A DNA stretch of 64,000 bases from the NCBI GenBank assembly GCA_963969595.1, contig OZ018413.1:15923711-15987710 (forward strand), read 5' to 3'. How positions within the stretch are numbered: position 1 is the first letter of the stretch; the number at the start of each line of letters is the position of its first letter. Positions 12,150 through 24,786 of the stretch are shown here, in pieces. The notes under the pieces were generated by a model. It made no database searches. It had not been told where the DNA came from and saw only the letters and a program-made list of their open reading frames with translations. This stretch comes from Neckera pumila (taxonomy: Eukaryota; Streptophyta; Bryopsida; Hypnales; Neckeraceae). Both the position numbers and the translations under genes were made by a program.

Positions 12150-13010
12150 CAATTAGGCTATAATCCAAGATAATTAGCAACGGTTAGCAAGAATTAGAGG
12201 TTTAGATTCAAAAGCTCATAGATTAGAATTAGGGGTTTCCGGAAACATATTATGCTAGAAATTTGGCTTTGGATCGACCACACTAAGTTAAGTCAAGCGA
12301 TTCAAAAGGGAAAATTTTTTAGTAAACTTTGTTTTAGAAGACAATCGAACAACTTAGGGCTGGAATTAAGAATAGGAATTAAATTAATTTAGAAATCAAC
12401 AATCTAGAATTAGGTTTGAAAAGTAGGAATTAGAATAAAATCAAGAATTAAAGAGTCCAATTAAAGATAATTTGGGGCAATTAAATTAGGAGTCCATGTT
12501 TAGAATTAGAATTAGAAGGTTAACTTAGAGGTGAAAATTAAGCATGAATTAGGGTGTAAACTGTGGGAGTTTAGTTTAGAGGTTAAAATCTAGAATTAGA
12601 TTTAGGAAGCACAAATCTAGAATTAAAAATTGGAGGTTAAGAAAGGTTAGAGTAACATTTAGAAGATAGAATTTAGGAGTTAAAATTTAGAAGTAATTTA
12701 GGAGTCAAAACCTAAAGTAACAATTAGAGGCTAAAGGATTAGAGTAATATTTAGAAGCTAAACTTTAAGGGTTTAAAAAATTAGAAGTAATTTTAGAAGT
12801 TAAAACATAGAGGTAACTTAGGAGTAAAAATCTAAAGTATCTAGAGATTAAAACTTTGAAGGTAGAAAGTAGGATAAAATTTAGAAATAAATTTCTGAGG
12901 TTAAAAGTCAAAACCTAGAATTAAAACTAAAGTAGAAGTAAAAAAATCTAACATCGAGGTAGAATATTAGAAAAAATCCAAGGTTCAAACATAGAGGTTC
13001 ATGTAGAAGG
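12150..13010 (+). repeat. Purine-rich degenerate TTAGAATTAG-type tract
   Basis: The + strand is dominated by recurring variants of TTAGAATTAGAAG and TTAGGAGTTAAAA for roughly 850 bp and is almost devoid of C. Stop codons occur in all frames. The unit is too degenerate to fix a period by eye. It looks like an old, decayed minisatellite with strong strand asymmetry. Confidence 0.6.
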
Positions 13011-13367
13011 ATAAATCACCAACCAATTGGGACATTCAATGAGTGGGAAATCATAAGGGAAAGCACCATGGAAAGAATATAGGATAGAAGGAGCGTCCCA
13101 ATAGGCTATTTTTTGCCCTTTATTTACCCAGGCTGCCCTCTTGGGTTAGCAACTAGTTAGTGAACACGTGCACAACTGATCATAGCTACAACTACTGCCA
13201 TCCATGAAACTAAGAAACATTAGCAAGTTCCATTGCTTGGAAAGCACAGTGGACCGTGCACATAACACCTTCTTAAATTAAAATTGGATAAAAGGCTAGA
13301 ACTGAGTCGTGTTCACTCCATTACCAAGGGTGGGTAATTTAGAGCCCACACCATTCATTCAAGAACT

Positions 13368-14087
13368 ATGGAAGCATACACATTATGGTGGAATGGTGGT
13401 AACCTTGATGAATTGAGGGGACAAGATAGCAAGGTACCAATGAATTTTGAATGGAATAAAGTGAAGCGGCTGAGGAATTATCCGGAGGAAAAAAAAATTA
13501 GCTTATTTTGAAGACACAAGGCAAAGATGGCGTGGGCTCTAGTGTACATGACACATCTCATACACAAATCTCTGGTGTTACACAATAACTTGTCCCCGAG
13601 GATTGTAATGTTGCATTTTCCTGATTATTCAAATGACATAATCCTCATCGGGATTTGTAATTGGGGAATTTCAAGTTGTTTTGACAAAAAAGCCCCATTG
13701 CATTATGGCTACCCCGATGTGGATGAGAGGGAACGACAACAGCAGCAACATTGGTGGGTGGCTCCAAAGTTGTTCTATGTATATGGGCCCCAAAATTCCG
13801 ATACGGGCATAGAGATTATGCAATCAACATAGAAATATATGCAGCACTCGGACTCATATTCTATTAGGAAGTTGATGGAATGGATGAGGATTGGAGATAT
13901 GACTACCTTTGACCCGGGTCTATTCAGGAATGCCGACGGATCTAGGTTCTTTGTTTATAAGTTGGGTCAACTTGTGAACCCTGATTCAAAGAAGAGATAG
14001 ACATTCATTGAGGTGACAAATTCCCTCATGGCTGCACTATGGTGCATGAAGCCCCCCAAAGTAGTTTTCCGCGACTCGCCTTTATAG
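13368..14087 (+). pseudogene. Pseudokinase gene relic, 3' block (C-lobe)
   Basis: A single frame (positions divisible by 3) runs 720 nt with stops at 13509 (TGA), 13830, 13998 and 14085 (TAG) and no frameshift. It reads MEAYTLWWNGGNLDELRG, then a catalytic-loop equivalent LVLHNNLSPRIV where active kinases have HRDLKPxN. The DFG equivalent is GICNWG, followed by WWVAPKLF (APE region) and a C-lobe tail with MAALWCMKPP. Catalytic Asp residues are therefore absent, and the ancestral protein was itself probably a pseudokinase. It complements the N-lobe block at 8084-8935. Confidence 0.7.
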
Positions 14088-15059
14088 AAGGAGTGTACAA
14101 ATTCTTGTGGTGGGGATAGCACATGGAAGGAATGAAAATGTTGGCCTTGTTGTTTGCCTCTATTTTTGTAATATGGTATATGAATCTATAAAAATAATTC
14201 TTATCATGTGCAATGTCATAAGTAAATCTAATATTGTGTATGCAGTCTGCCCAATTTCATGTACAAAATCTTGAAGCTTGATTTTGTTTTGGAAACTATC
14301 TACTATATTAGATTGCAATGTGATTGGAATTATTCGCTTGCAAACTATTGAGTGTACCCAATTCAGAAATCCATATGTCAGTTAGTGGATGTTGTTGTAA
14401 GATTTGTTTTCCAAATTACTTATTTTATGTGATTATTTCAGAAGAAAACATTTAATCCGTTCAGGCCTATGAGTGCCAGTTTGAAAGAACGATTGAAAGG
14501 AAAGACATCCAAAATTCAAAGAATTGTTATTTCCCATTCATCAAGAATTGTGATTAGAAATCAGGAAAAAAAAATTAGGTATTCTTCATCCCTTAAATAA
14601 TTGTTAGGTAGAATTGCAGAAGTTAATTTCGGATTGAAAAAAATTCTAAACTGTGAATAGCTTTTAGAGGGAATTGCCACAGTAGTAGCTGGTATCCATG
14701 GTGAAATCATTGTTCTAAGAGATCATGACCTTGTGAAACCTATAAAAAGAAGATGTTTGAATCATGAGCCTTCAAGGCCGAAACGCCAATGCTACTTATA
14801 CCACAAGTGCTTATAATTTCAAATGACTTCTACCATCATTGTTTTCTAGGATTATTCACTGGGAAGTTCCCAATTTGTTAATATGACAATTACATGTAGT
14901 GACCAAGGAAATAGTAGATAATTGATATTGGTAAAATGAAATAGGCTAGTTTGAGCTCCAAAAAAAGGTTTTGGGGTGGGATACTTACTGTCAATTTCAA
15001 AGGTAAAAAAGTTACTAAATATTGTGGGCAAGCCGTGTTGATTTAGGTTGTTGAACTTG
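14088..15059. other. Intergenic DNA, nothing recognised
   Basis: AT-rich, possibly including the 3' flank of the kinase relic. No open frame of coding character, no RNA gene and no intact element ends. Confidence 0.5.
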
Positions 15060-15481
15060 GAATAGAATAAAAATCCTATATGAACTCTAAACTTTTTTTC
15101 AGTCTTTAAATTTTTTTTTCTTATAGATTTTTTTTTTGGCTCTCTAAAAAACTTTGGTTCATTTCATTTAGATTTTTTATAATCAAGTTATGGACAATCT
15201 TGTTTTTTGATCACTTAGAGCATCTTCCTAAAGAAAAAAACTTGCAGAGTTGTAAAATTCTTTTCTAAATGCCATTTTACAATTTAAAAAAAATGACCCA
15301 CAAGGTTAATTTTTGGGGTAGAACAATCTTGCCACTAGGATTAGTGCTACTTCAAACTCCATATAAAAGATGTTAATATTTTAGATTTTTCTTGTACCTA
15401 CTCCTACTTAATAATTGTTGTGAAAATGGTAGTTCTTTGTGTTTTGGAGAAGAAAACTAACCTTCCGCCTTTAGGGGTTAA
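15060..15481. mobile_element. Truncated TTAA-family element, subfamily A (right half)
   Basis: The interior block AAGTTATGGACAATCTTG and the terminus CCTTTAGGGG-TTAA (15468-15481) match subfamily A copies at 7.0, 25.5 and 30.0 kb. The left half and left terminus are missing or unrecognisable upstream of about 15060. Confidence 0.7.
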
Positions 15482-15716
15482 ATATATATACATATAGAAG
15501 CTAGCTAGCATACATATTTGTACACTTACAGAAATGCCACAAATGATTGAGAGACTAGACTTTCCTAATAGTTTTAAAACAAGAATGGACAACAAATATC
15601 ATACTTGTATAACATGCTTTAAAAAAGGTATTGAAATCCTTTTTGATATTTTTGATAAATTTAATTTTAATTTATCAAATGTATTTTTGAGTTATTTTTT
15701 GATACAATTTAATTTT

Positions 15717-16120
15717 TCCAGATGCTTGTAACTCCTAAAAGCCCTTGGGATTAGGATAGAAATACAGATGTGTTACAAAATATAAATTTTGAAACTTAAG
15801 TTGAACTTTTCATCAAAGAAGAAAGTTCGAAGCACAAAAAGTAGAAACCATCCGTATGGTGAAAGTTATTAAATTATTTTTAGCTTCTCTTAAAATTGAC
15901 TTTTGATAATATAATTTAAAAAATTAACCCCAAGTACAATTTCTATCTTTCGCATACGCTTTATTCTAGTATTGGTCAAAATTGTGGTTTTTATTGATTT
16001 GTAAAAAAATGCATAAGACCTAATAATGAAAATACCAACCCTACTCTGAAATAGTAAGTTTTTCAACAATAGGCAAATTTGACACTTTGTGCTATTTCTC
16101 TTATAACTTAGGTTTGACTG
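15717..16120. repeat. Dispersed repeat, subfamily D (second copy)
   Basis: Matches the reverse complement of 5250-5685 over about 400 bp. The end near 15728 is the degraded terminus AACTCCTAAAAGCCC. It is non-coding. Confidence 0.5.
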
Positions 16121-17366
16121 TAGTGATTTGAGTTTTGCCTACAAATATTGATCAAAATCCAACCTATTTGAAAAAATAAAAAATTCAGAACATGTTTCCT
16201 TCCGCCCAAGAAATCTGTCCAATTAGGCAACTTCCAACCAATGTTTTTTTTTGTGGCGATTTGGTGCAAAATATGATTTAATTTTATGGCTTGGCACCGC
16301 GCCTATAGGAAAAAATGGTACTAAAAAGGTGCAAAATTGCCAAAAACTTCAAATAAGTTCAAACTCTTGGATGAAATCGCCAAAATGGAAATGAAAATTG
16401 AATTAGTATATATGTGATATGCAACGCTTCTTTTTTTGGCTTTTTGATGCTTTATTGCACTAGAAAAAATAATCTGGCATTAAAATTGTAAAAATATTGG
16501 CAAAAAACTTGGTTGAAATCGCCCTAAAAAATTCAAAGTACAAAAAAATATTGGATGAAATCGCCAGATTCTGGATGGAAACCAAATTATAGACACATGA
16601 TATATATATTTCCTATCTGGTATGGATGAATGTTGAAATTTGTAGCACCACTACAAAAGTTTATATCGCCACTATAGCACTTTTAAAAAATTTAATAAAA
16701 ACCCTGGTGATATGTACTAATATGATATTTCTATCCAATATGTGGATGATTGTTGAAATTTGGAGCACCACTGTAACATTCAATATTGCCACTTTGGCAC
16801 TTCATAAAAAATGGAAAAAAAAAAACAAGCTTCCTACATATAGTTGCCATAGACCTGTACTCGCGGTCGACATGGACCCGTACCCGATGTCACCTTGGAC
16901 CCATACCCGCGTTCGCCTAGTACCCGCAGTCGGATGAAAAGTCCCGTACCCGCGTTTGCCAAGAATCCGAGGCCGCTTTAATGGTCTCACTGGCACCCGC
17001 CACAGATCCGTACTCGCTCCTTTGCGACTTCGGGTATTAAAGCGATTGCTTGAACCCGCATTCTCCGCTTCTGGCTCTGCGTACTGACTGTCATCCATCT
17101 AGAAGTGGCTGACTGCATACTCGTGGACCAGGGGCTTGAGTTGTGAGGAGGATATGTTGTCCCTTTCCACCTTGTTTCCAGAAATTCTTTTCCATGTTTG
17201 AGATTGATTTCATATCTTGTTATGGCACATGTTATGGTAAACGACTGTAGTTTTGTAAATGTGAATTGCGATTGCTTTAGGGTTTTCTTGTTCGTGTAGT
17301 ACGGGTTCATTCTTAGATCATTAGACAAAATATCTAAAGCAGCATTCTAAATACAAAGTGATCATT
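16121..17366. other. Intergenic DNA with a short GC-rich repeat island (16850-17060)
   Basis: Most is AT-rich and featureless. Between 16850 and 17060 composition switches abruptly to GC-rich, with about five degenerate units of the type CCCGTACCCGCGTTCGCC. Open frames across the island simply reflect the repeat and are not supported as genes. This could contain the upstream part of the coiled-coil relic. Confidence 0.45.
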
Positions 17367-18871
17367 ATGGAAGATGAGACCCCACCATTCCCGCCTACGT
17401 CACCCAAATCGCTAACTCGGCTCCAAAAGAAGGCGCTTTGCAATAAGGATCGAAAAAGAACTAGGAAAAGCCACAAGAAGCGTGTGGCTATCCTTTTGCA
17501 TGAAAAGATTAAGGCTTTTGGGGGTTGGAGAAGGGAACTGGAGCCTTGGACCCACAAAACAATTAAAAAATATGTGGATTGGTGCCACATCAACAAGCTG
17601 TTTCTGCTCTGGCTTCACAAGCTACATTTGGAGTCTAACAAAGCAAATCTTGGATATTGCCTCTCTGAAGACTTTGTTCAAAGATGCCTGGAGATATGGA
17701 TTGGAGTGTATTTGGAATCTTTGCCATTCCGAATGACAGTTTTCCTTTGTATCTTGTCCAAATGGTGTATGCCAAGCGTATATTGAAGAAGGAGGTGGAT
17801 TGGACAACTGTACAGGAGCTCCCTAAAGGAAACCGTCCTGCCAATGCAAGAATGCTGACTGAAGCTGCCATACTTGATACCAAGAAGAAGTTGGCATCAG
17901 TTAAGCCGGGGAAGTTATGCATTCCTAATGAAGAGATAGTGTGGTTGGATGGTTCTAGCTCCGATAGACACACCCATGAGTACGACGGGTATGATTGGCG
18001 AAGTGAGGACGAAGAATATGCTATTGTGGATTGGTATAAAAAGGGCTTGGAAGCGGAGGTTGACAGGAAAGGAAAGAAGAAGATTGAGGAATTTGAAACT
18101 GTACCTGACATTCCTAAACAAGGTATAGAAGATGTGGTACAAATGGAAGTAGACAACAAGTTCCACGAGCCCAATGGCAATAAGAGTGAGAATGATTCAG
18201 ATGACAATATGGAGATGTTGGGCGCTAAGATTGCAAGCGCAAGAATATGTTTTTTGGAAGCGACTGTGGAACTAAAAGAATTGAAAGAAAAAAAACTTTC
18301 CTATTCGGGCACCCGAGAGTACGTGTTATTATACAAGTAGGCATTAGAAATTGTGAATGAAGAGGTAGCTGCAAACGACAAGTACTTGGTTGCTTCGAAG
18401 AAAAGTAAAGATAATTATTTGAACAAGATAGCTGATGGGCGTGCTCACATGATGGATGATGTTGCAATGTATCAGAAGAAACTTGAAATCTTGGAACGCG
18501 ATCGTTTGAGGCTACAGTATGAAAGGCAAAGCCTGGATGTGCAAGTAGCTTCAAAAGAAAAAGAGTTATACACAATTGCTATAGAACATTCGTTGCAGCT
18601 AGACAATTTGGCTATGGCTCCAGGGTATGGTAGCAGCCTTAAAGAATTAGCCAATCTTCGGAAGTTGATGAAGTTGCACGAGAAAAAAACTGAAGTGCGT
18701 CTAGAAGAGCATCATAAACTGAGAGGCAAGCGTTGTTTTAATAAGGATTGGGTGGCGTGGAGCAAAGCTACTAGAGGTGCACTTTCTGAAGAGTTAGAGC
18801 ATAAGGGGCCGGAGCCAGAAGAAAGAGACTATCTCAGCATTAGTGGAAGCTTGAGGGATTTTCATTACTAG
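17367..18871 (+). pseudogene. Coiled-coil protein gene relic
   Basis: ATG 17367 opens MEDETPPFPPTSPKSLTRLQ, a basic region with KKRVAILLHEKIK. Around 17690-17720 coding potential moves to another frame (one frameshift), continuing FAIPNDSFPLYLVQMVYAKR. A TAG at 18338 then interrupts an otherwise open frame that ends at 18871. The C-terminal part (about 18353-18720) is a strong heptad-type coiled coil, with YQKKLEILERDRLRLQYERQ typical. I do not recognise the family. The two lesions are consistent with a pseudogene, although an unrecognised small intron at the frameshift cannot be fully excluded. Confidence 0.55.
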
Positions 18872-19091
18872 CCTAATGCAAGGAAATCGATTCGAGCAAC
18901 TTTTTTTGATGTCAATTACTTTGGATAAACATGAAATATATTGTTTTCTCTTTCAAAAGTGTCCTTGAATTATTATGTATATAATGACTTTGAAATTGGC
19001 TTATGTCCTGATAATCCCATAAGGATGTGAAAAAACACCATGACATTTCAACACATTAGTACTTGAATACATCCTTAACCTGTACATTGTT

Positions 19092-20035
19092 CCATGACTA
19101 TGTTTTCACCGGTGAAATTTGGAACCTCCCATTCCTTTAAGAAGTACTAATTTTCTTCTAAATACTAATTTTTCAACATATGTAACGTTTGGATGTAGTA
19201 GTATGCTGTCTTGATCCCATTTGTTACAGAATTTCAGAAGTTTCCAACGAGGGGAGTGCAATATATAAGCATTCAAATGAAGTAAAACCTTTTTGAAGGC
19301 CCCCAAAAAACTTGGCAATTGCACTACAGAAGCTGATTTTTCTATGGAAAAATGTGCATAATGGTAATGCTTCTTTGGATTGTTTTTCCTAGACAAATGG
19401 GTGTCATGCTTGAGATATTTCACATCAGTTGGATTTGTACAAGATATAGGAAAGAAATAGTGAGTACAAAGAAGGAATGAACATGATTTGAAATATTGAA
19501 TTGTTAAAAACTTATATATGAAATGAAAAAGACCAATCCTAGTAGTGGCAATGTTGTAATGAACAATCTACACCTAAGGTTTCTATTTTCTTCAAAAATA
19601 TTGGAATTGGATTTAAATGAAGGACTTTAAAATATATTTTCAAATATAGAAACAGTAATTGACGTTTATAGAGTTGAATGTCTCTAACGTTAGATTCATT
19701 GATTTCATGAAAATTGATTGACTCAAAGGTCTCTATGAATAAAATTCTAGAAAATGGTTTTACTACTTCTTGTTTATGAAGAAAGTGCATTACTTAAATC
19801 TGCGCCAGCTATCCAAGTTCAAAATCAAAGTAACAAACTATATATTATGGGATAGCTTGGATAATTGTTTATTGAGAAATTATAAAAATTGTTGGGCCTT
19901 ATGATGATTCCTTGTCTACATCTTCTACTAAAATTGGGGCCCAAATATAGAAATCTGTAGTGACATTCATCGTGCCCGAAATGTCTATGTAGTCTATATT
20001 CTAGAAACACATGTTGGTTTTGTAGGAGTTAAAGG
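19092..20035. mobile_element. Decayed TTAA-family element, subfamily B, reverse orientation
   Basis: CCATGACTATGTTTTCACC at 19092 matches the inner right end of subfamily B in reverse. Homology then runs through a degraded CCTACGGTT-equivalent block and TATAAGCATTCAAATG to a ruined terminus TGTAGGAGTTAAAGG near 20030. Both termini have lost the CCCCTAAAG motif, so this is an older insertion. Confidence 0.6.
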
Positions 20036-20439
20036 ATTAGTATCCTTAACTATCTTCTTCATGAGAATGTAAAATGTCTTATTTTTTTTGGTCATAGAAT
20101 ATTTATTTTATAAAAAAAAAGATAGCAGTGGCCAAAAATAAGGGTGGGAATCTTTAATGCACAAATATTATAAGACCATTTAAAGATTATTGTCTTTGAA
20201 TTTTATGTTAAAATAAAAAATACCCTGGATTAATTGATTTTATTTTTCAACCTTTCTTTTGTTGAAAATAAGAGTACCCATTTTTTTTTCTTTGTTACAG
20301 AATTTTTCCTTTTATACAATAAAATAAGAACATTTGTTAATTTATACAAAATTGTTCTGGATATCTATCATAAGAGCTAAAATAAAGAGTACACATTCTC
20401 TTGCATTCTAATATTGGATTTTGTCAAAATCATGAATAC

Positions 20440-21230
20440 CCTATCTATTATCATCCTCTGCCGTAAACAAAAGTTGTGCCCAAAAAAGCTCAAAATAGGG
20501 GAGAAGGCTAAGCCAACAGAAGTTTGCATTTTTTTCAATTATTTTTTTCCACCATACAATATATTTCTTTTTAACTAAACAACTTTGATTCATTCCATTT
20601 GGATTTGTTCTAAAAAAGTTGTGGGCAATCTTATTATTTGGGCACTTAGAGCATTTTTTTTAATATAATAATGTGTAGGATTCATTTATGAATGTAATTT
20701 TTACAAAAAATAAAATTAAATAGGTCCACTTGGTATAGTTTTGTGCTAAAATAATCTCACCATTGGAATTACTGAATTTTAATTCGATATAATGGACATC
20801 AAAAATCCATATTATCCTTCTATCTTATACCTACTTGGCTACTTGTATTTAACAATTTTTTAATAATAAAAATAATTTTTATTTTATCTTCTTTTTCTTA
20901 GTAGACTCTCAACTCAATTTCCCCTATAAAATATAAAGATTTAAAGGTCAGAATTTTATAGTGCATGAAATTAAAGCGCATAATGTTCAAATTCAGGATA
21001 TTTAGTCCCACAATATGCTAGAGAACCACCTCATATGTAGTTCAAACGGAAATATCTTGCAATTCATACGGTCTGAAATTCTTAAATATTTTTCACACGT
21101 TGTCATACAACTTACATGTAAGATCCTCCACTTAGACATGAAAAGAAGAAGAAAATTCCAACTTTTTGGTAGTCTTTGCTATGGAATTGGCTATTTTCAG
21201 TTTCTTTTGGCAAGAAAATAGCCTTATTTG
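20440..21230. mobile_element. Decayed TTAA-family element, subfamily A
   Basis: The subfamily A interior blocks occur in order (an AAAGTTGTGGGCAATCTTA variant, a CTCAATTTCC block, ATATCTTGCAATTCATACGG, then GATCCTCCACTTAGACATG). The ends are too mutated to place exactly. Confidence 0.55.
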
Positions 21231-22896
21231 TTTATAGATTTAGGATAATGAAATTCTTGAGCAAAAGATACTCATTTGAGTTTCTTATTACGTTTTTTTT
21301 TTCTTCCTAAAATCCTAAACCGTTGTTCATTTTCTAATAGTTGAAGTAAAATTTACAATATGAGAAGGGAAACACTTGTTTTCTTTTGTTAATAGTTTTG
21401 ATATACATATCTTTAAGAATGACAACCTTCTTTATATTTTTTCTTTATTCCCAAAAGGACTTTTTCTTTTCGGTTATTATGTTTCCAATATTTAAACCAA
21501 AAAAAATATTTATTATTTTTCTAAATAATTGTAGACAATTCCCGACTTCTCGTGCACACAAAAAAAAATGCACTCACTTAGTCACTTCCTTTCATTATTA
21601 TGTTATTATGTTCCAGTTTTTTTTTAAATAAAACGCTATTGCTAGTTTGCTATTTATTTTTCTTGGAGGTTCCAGTTCTTTTTTTTCAAACAATGAACAC
21701 CCTTTCCAATTTTAATACTATTTCCAAATTTTGTTGGAAGAAAGTGAAGGCCTTTACCCCATTCCGTTTTTAGATTTGTGAATAAGTATTTCTTGTATAG
21801 TTGTATCAGAAGAGCACCCATTTTGTTTCACTATTATGAGTATTATACTTGATTGAATTTTTTTTCGGAAGGCAAATTGTCTTTATTGTTTTCTTTTATA
21901 AATGAATATTATTTATTCATACATAAAAAATAGTCATTTCCATTTAGTACTATCCAAATCTTTTTTTTTAATAAGAATAAGAATCCTCTTGGATTTTTTA
22001 TTGTGAAGGGTTATTTATTGAATAAGCAGAAGAGCACTGATTTTCTTTCATTATTATGTTCTTCTACTTATTTTAGAAGAATCATATTCCTCTTCATTGT
22101 CTTTCTTCATGTATGAATTATTTTAATAAGAAAGACTTCCATTTTCTAAAGTGATTCAATTTCCCGCAGATTTTTAATTAAATTGGAGGAGTCATTAATT
22201 TTAATGAAAACAGTTGAAACTTTCCTGAATCCCCTCAAAAGGAGTGTAGCACCATTTTATTGCATTATTATGTTCCTATATTTATTAATTGTTTTAAAGA
22301 ATTGTGGAGACTTCGCTTCATAAAGAGAACAGCACGTATTTTATCCCATTATTACGTTCCAATACATATATTTTTTAAATAAAATCCTTTCATTTTTTGG
22401 ACCATTTCCTCTTTCCTATTCAAGAAATCAACAATGGGAAGAACATGCATTATTTACTTAGTTTGGCTTTTGTCTTGGAAGTTCATTTCTCTATAACTAT
22501 ATGGAATGATGGGAATAGAAAGGCCCTTCTTTCTATTATTATTAGTCTATTATAGTTGATAGTTTTTGGAAAAAGAATAAGAACACCAATTTCTTTCTCG
22601 ACAAATATATTAACGCACAAATGCAAAATCATGATAAGCAATAAAGGTAGTATTTATTATACAAAATCAAAGCATTAAAAATTATTATATAATATCAAAG
22701 CATTTTAAAACTACTTTGCATAAGTACAAATTTGTAATACAAAGCCGAGGAAGTGGAATGAAAAAGGAATACTAAAGCACTACATACTACTCGACTAGGC
22801 AAGCATGGATATTATATGACCCTATATTATTGAGCCACTTTCGGGTTTCTGTTATTACGCAAGACTGATCTGCAAATGAACAATTCTTGCAAACAT
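21231..22896. other. Intergenic DNA, nothing recognised
   Basis: Strongly T-rich on the + strand, with recurring short phrases such as TTATTATGTTCC and AAGAGCACC suggesting a decayed tandem or dispersed repeat. No coding or RNA feature supported. Confidence 0.5.
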
Positions 22897-24729
22897 TTAG
22901 TTGATAACAATTTTGTTGTTTACGGAACCGCTTCCTTCGCCACGTTCGTAATTAGATGACTCTCCAACCCCAAGCTTGCACTTTGCACGAGTTTGTGATG
23001 TTGGTCCATCCGCATTCAAAATGGATTCCAAGACATTGGAGTCCTTCAGAGCTTGGAGGGTTCTCATTGTCTGCGGAGAGTGTGCTTTCAAAAAATAGTC
23101 GAGTGCTTGACTTTGGTAGTAAGGTCTATACATAGAATCCACGTAAGCCATATTAGTCAAGTCTTCGAGGAAGGCATTCTCATCTTGATTGGCCACCCTT
23201 TTCCCGTCTAAATTCCATCGATGACTTTCTGGATGAGGATCCTACTTGAAAGTTGCAGAGCCTTTATCAAAATAACCTCCGAGGTTATTGAAAGAAGAAT
23301 GACCTCTTCCCTTCATGTTGTGGACCTGCTCCCATCAGCCTCGATGCAACTATTGCAATTTTTGCAAGATTTGTCTCCCAGTTCAATTGGGAACTCAAAT
23401 TTCTAGGTTCTTGATCATGTAGCCCTTGTCGCCAACTCCAAAGCAAATCTCACCCCCAGAGTTTAGAATCTGTCGTCGTGTCGAGACTGTGCTCCCAGGT
23501 GGCATGTAAGTCATTAAGTTGAATAAAGCGTACAACCAATCATGGAATGGTGCTGAACATATCACGCAACATTGTCTAATCAAACATAATGTGATGAGAC
23601 ATTACGAATGGTACATGTGTCTAAAAGATCCAAGTGCCCACCCTCCTTTGGGGCCAAATGGGTCTAGACATATGGGGCATTTGGTGTGGTCCAAGACGAA
23701 AGGTGCAATCTTCGGCCACAGACATTGTTGTTCATTCTCTATCAAGTGGCTAGACTTTTAATTCTCATGGTCCCAACCCATTTCTTTCCAATTTACGGTA
23801 GTCTTTCTAGACAACTCCAACATGGGCATGTCACTGGGAAACATGTTTTCGAGTAATGCCCAAGATGTGAGTCTGTTCTCCCGTTTCAGAGCATTTGCAA
23901 CAAAGTTTTTTGAAACTTTATCCAACTCTTGAGCAATTTGTTGTGATCTATCCACCAAAAGAATGCACGCGACTTTCCAATGATAATATGTGGCCGCCAA
24001 TTGTGCCAACTGCGTGGTGAGCATATTGTTTTCCTCTTGAAGACCCAGTTTCTTCACGGATAGTACGGGATGTGGAATTGCAGGAAATGAAAGTGAATCT
24101 TGGATCCTTTGGAGTTGATCACTCATGGCAGCAGTATTGTCTTCCGTGATGGTAGCAAGAGGCGCATTCGAAAGAAGTGAAGAACGCTTGATACGCTTGA
24201 TAGGAGGTGAATGGTGAAGGACGTCGCTTGTGAGGTCCCCTACAACCATGTCCAATTGGTGTGGATTGTGCTCAACAAAAGCATCGTCCATGTCCGACAA
24301 AGTCAACGTCTCACGCTCCTTCTCTTATAGGCGTTGCAATTCTTTGGACTGTTGAGAAATAAGAGCAATTTTTTTATTGCAATCACATTGCAATTTTTGG
24401 ATATCTGATTGCAGTGAAGCAATTGTTGTTTCTATGGCCTTAAAGAGATCAAGGGCTTTATATAGAGCTATACTGTTGTCAGCGACAGCTGCTTGTGACT
24501 GAGGAATGGGAGCACAAACAACTGCTTCCATAGGCATGTCGTTGTTGGGGCCAAAGTCAAAAACGTTGCTTACACCCGGTGGTGCCAACGATGGTTGCAA
24601 AACAGTCGTTGAAGATGATGTAGGTCTAATTCGGTTGGTGGAACGCCGCACCGTTGGAGGATGTTTTATTCTTTGTCCCTGTAATGATGAAGCAGCCTCG
24701 ACATTTTGAACTTGAATCTTGGTGGGCTA
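22897..24729 (-). pseudogene. RING-finger/coiled-coil protein gene relic
   Basis: Read on the minus strand from about 24729: a Ser/Thr-rich N-terminal region, a coiled-coil segment, and a TAA at 24325 in an otherwise open frame. A longer coiled-coil segment (LQEENNMLTTQLAQLAA) follows, then stop codons at 23758 and 23749. The same frame continues into KCPICLDPFGPKGGWALG...HMYHS-stop-CLITLCLIRQCCVIC. The C-x2-C ... H-x2-H-x-C ... C-x2-C order is a RING-like zinc-binding pattern typical of E3 ubiquitin ligases; the stop falls just before its third cysteine cluster. A last open piece (23196-22897) reads ANQDENAFLEDLTNMAYVDS. Multiple nonsense codons and at least one frame change mark it as dead. 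Its 5' end abuts a truncated transposon. Confidence 0.65.
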
Positions 24730-24786
24730 CTACTTTTGGGGCTTGCGTGCCATCGGAATCCTCATCCGATTTTGATTCCTCAGTGT

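Larger units (their letters stand above)
8940..13367. other. 4.4-kb interval separating the two kinase blocks
   Basis: It is more GC-rich than the surroundings between 9100 and 11450. It contains tandem repeats, a TATA-like box followed by a CT-rich leader, and a purine-rich degenerate tract. No reverse transcriptase, integrase or gag-like frame is visible, and I could not define paired long terminal repeats. It may be an original intron expanded by insertion of a non-coding retroelement-like sequence. Confidence 0.45.
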
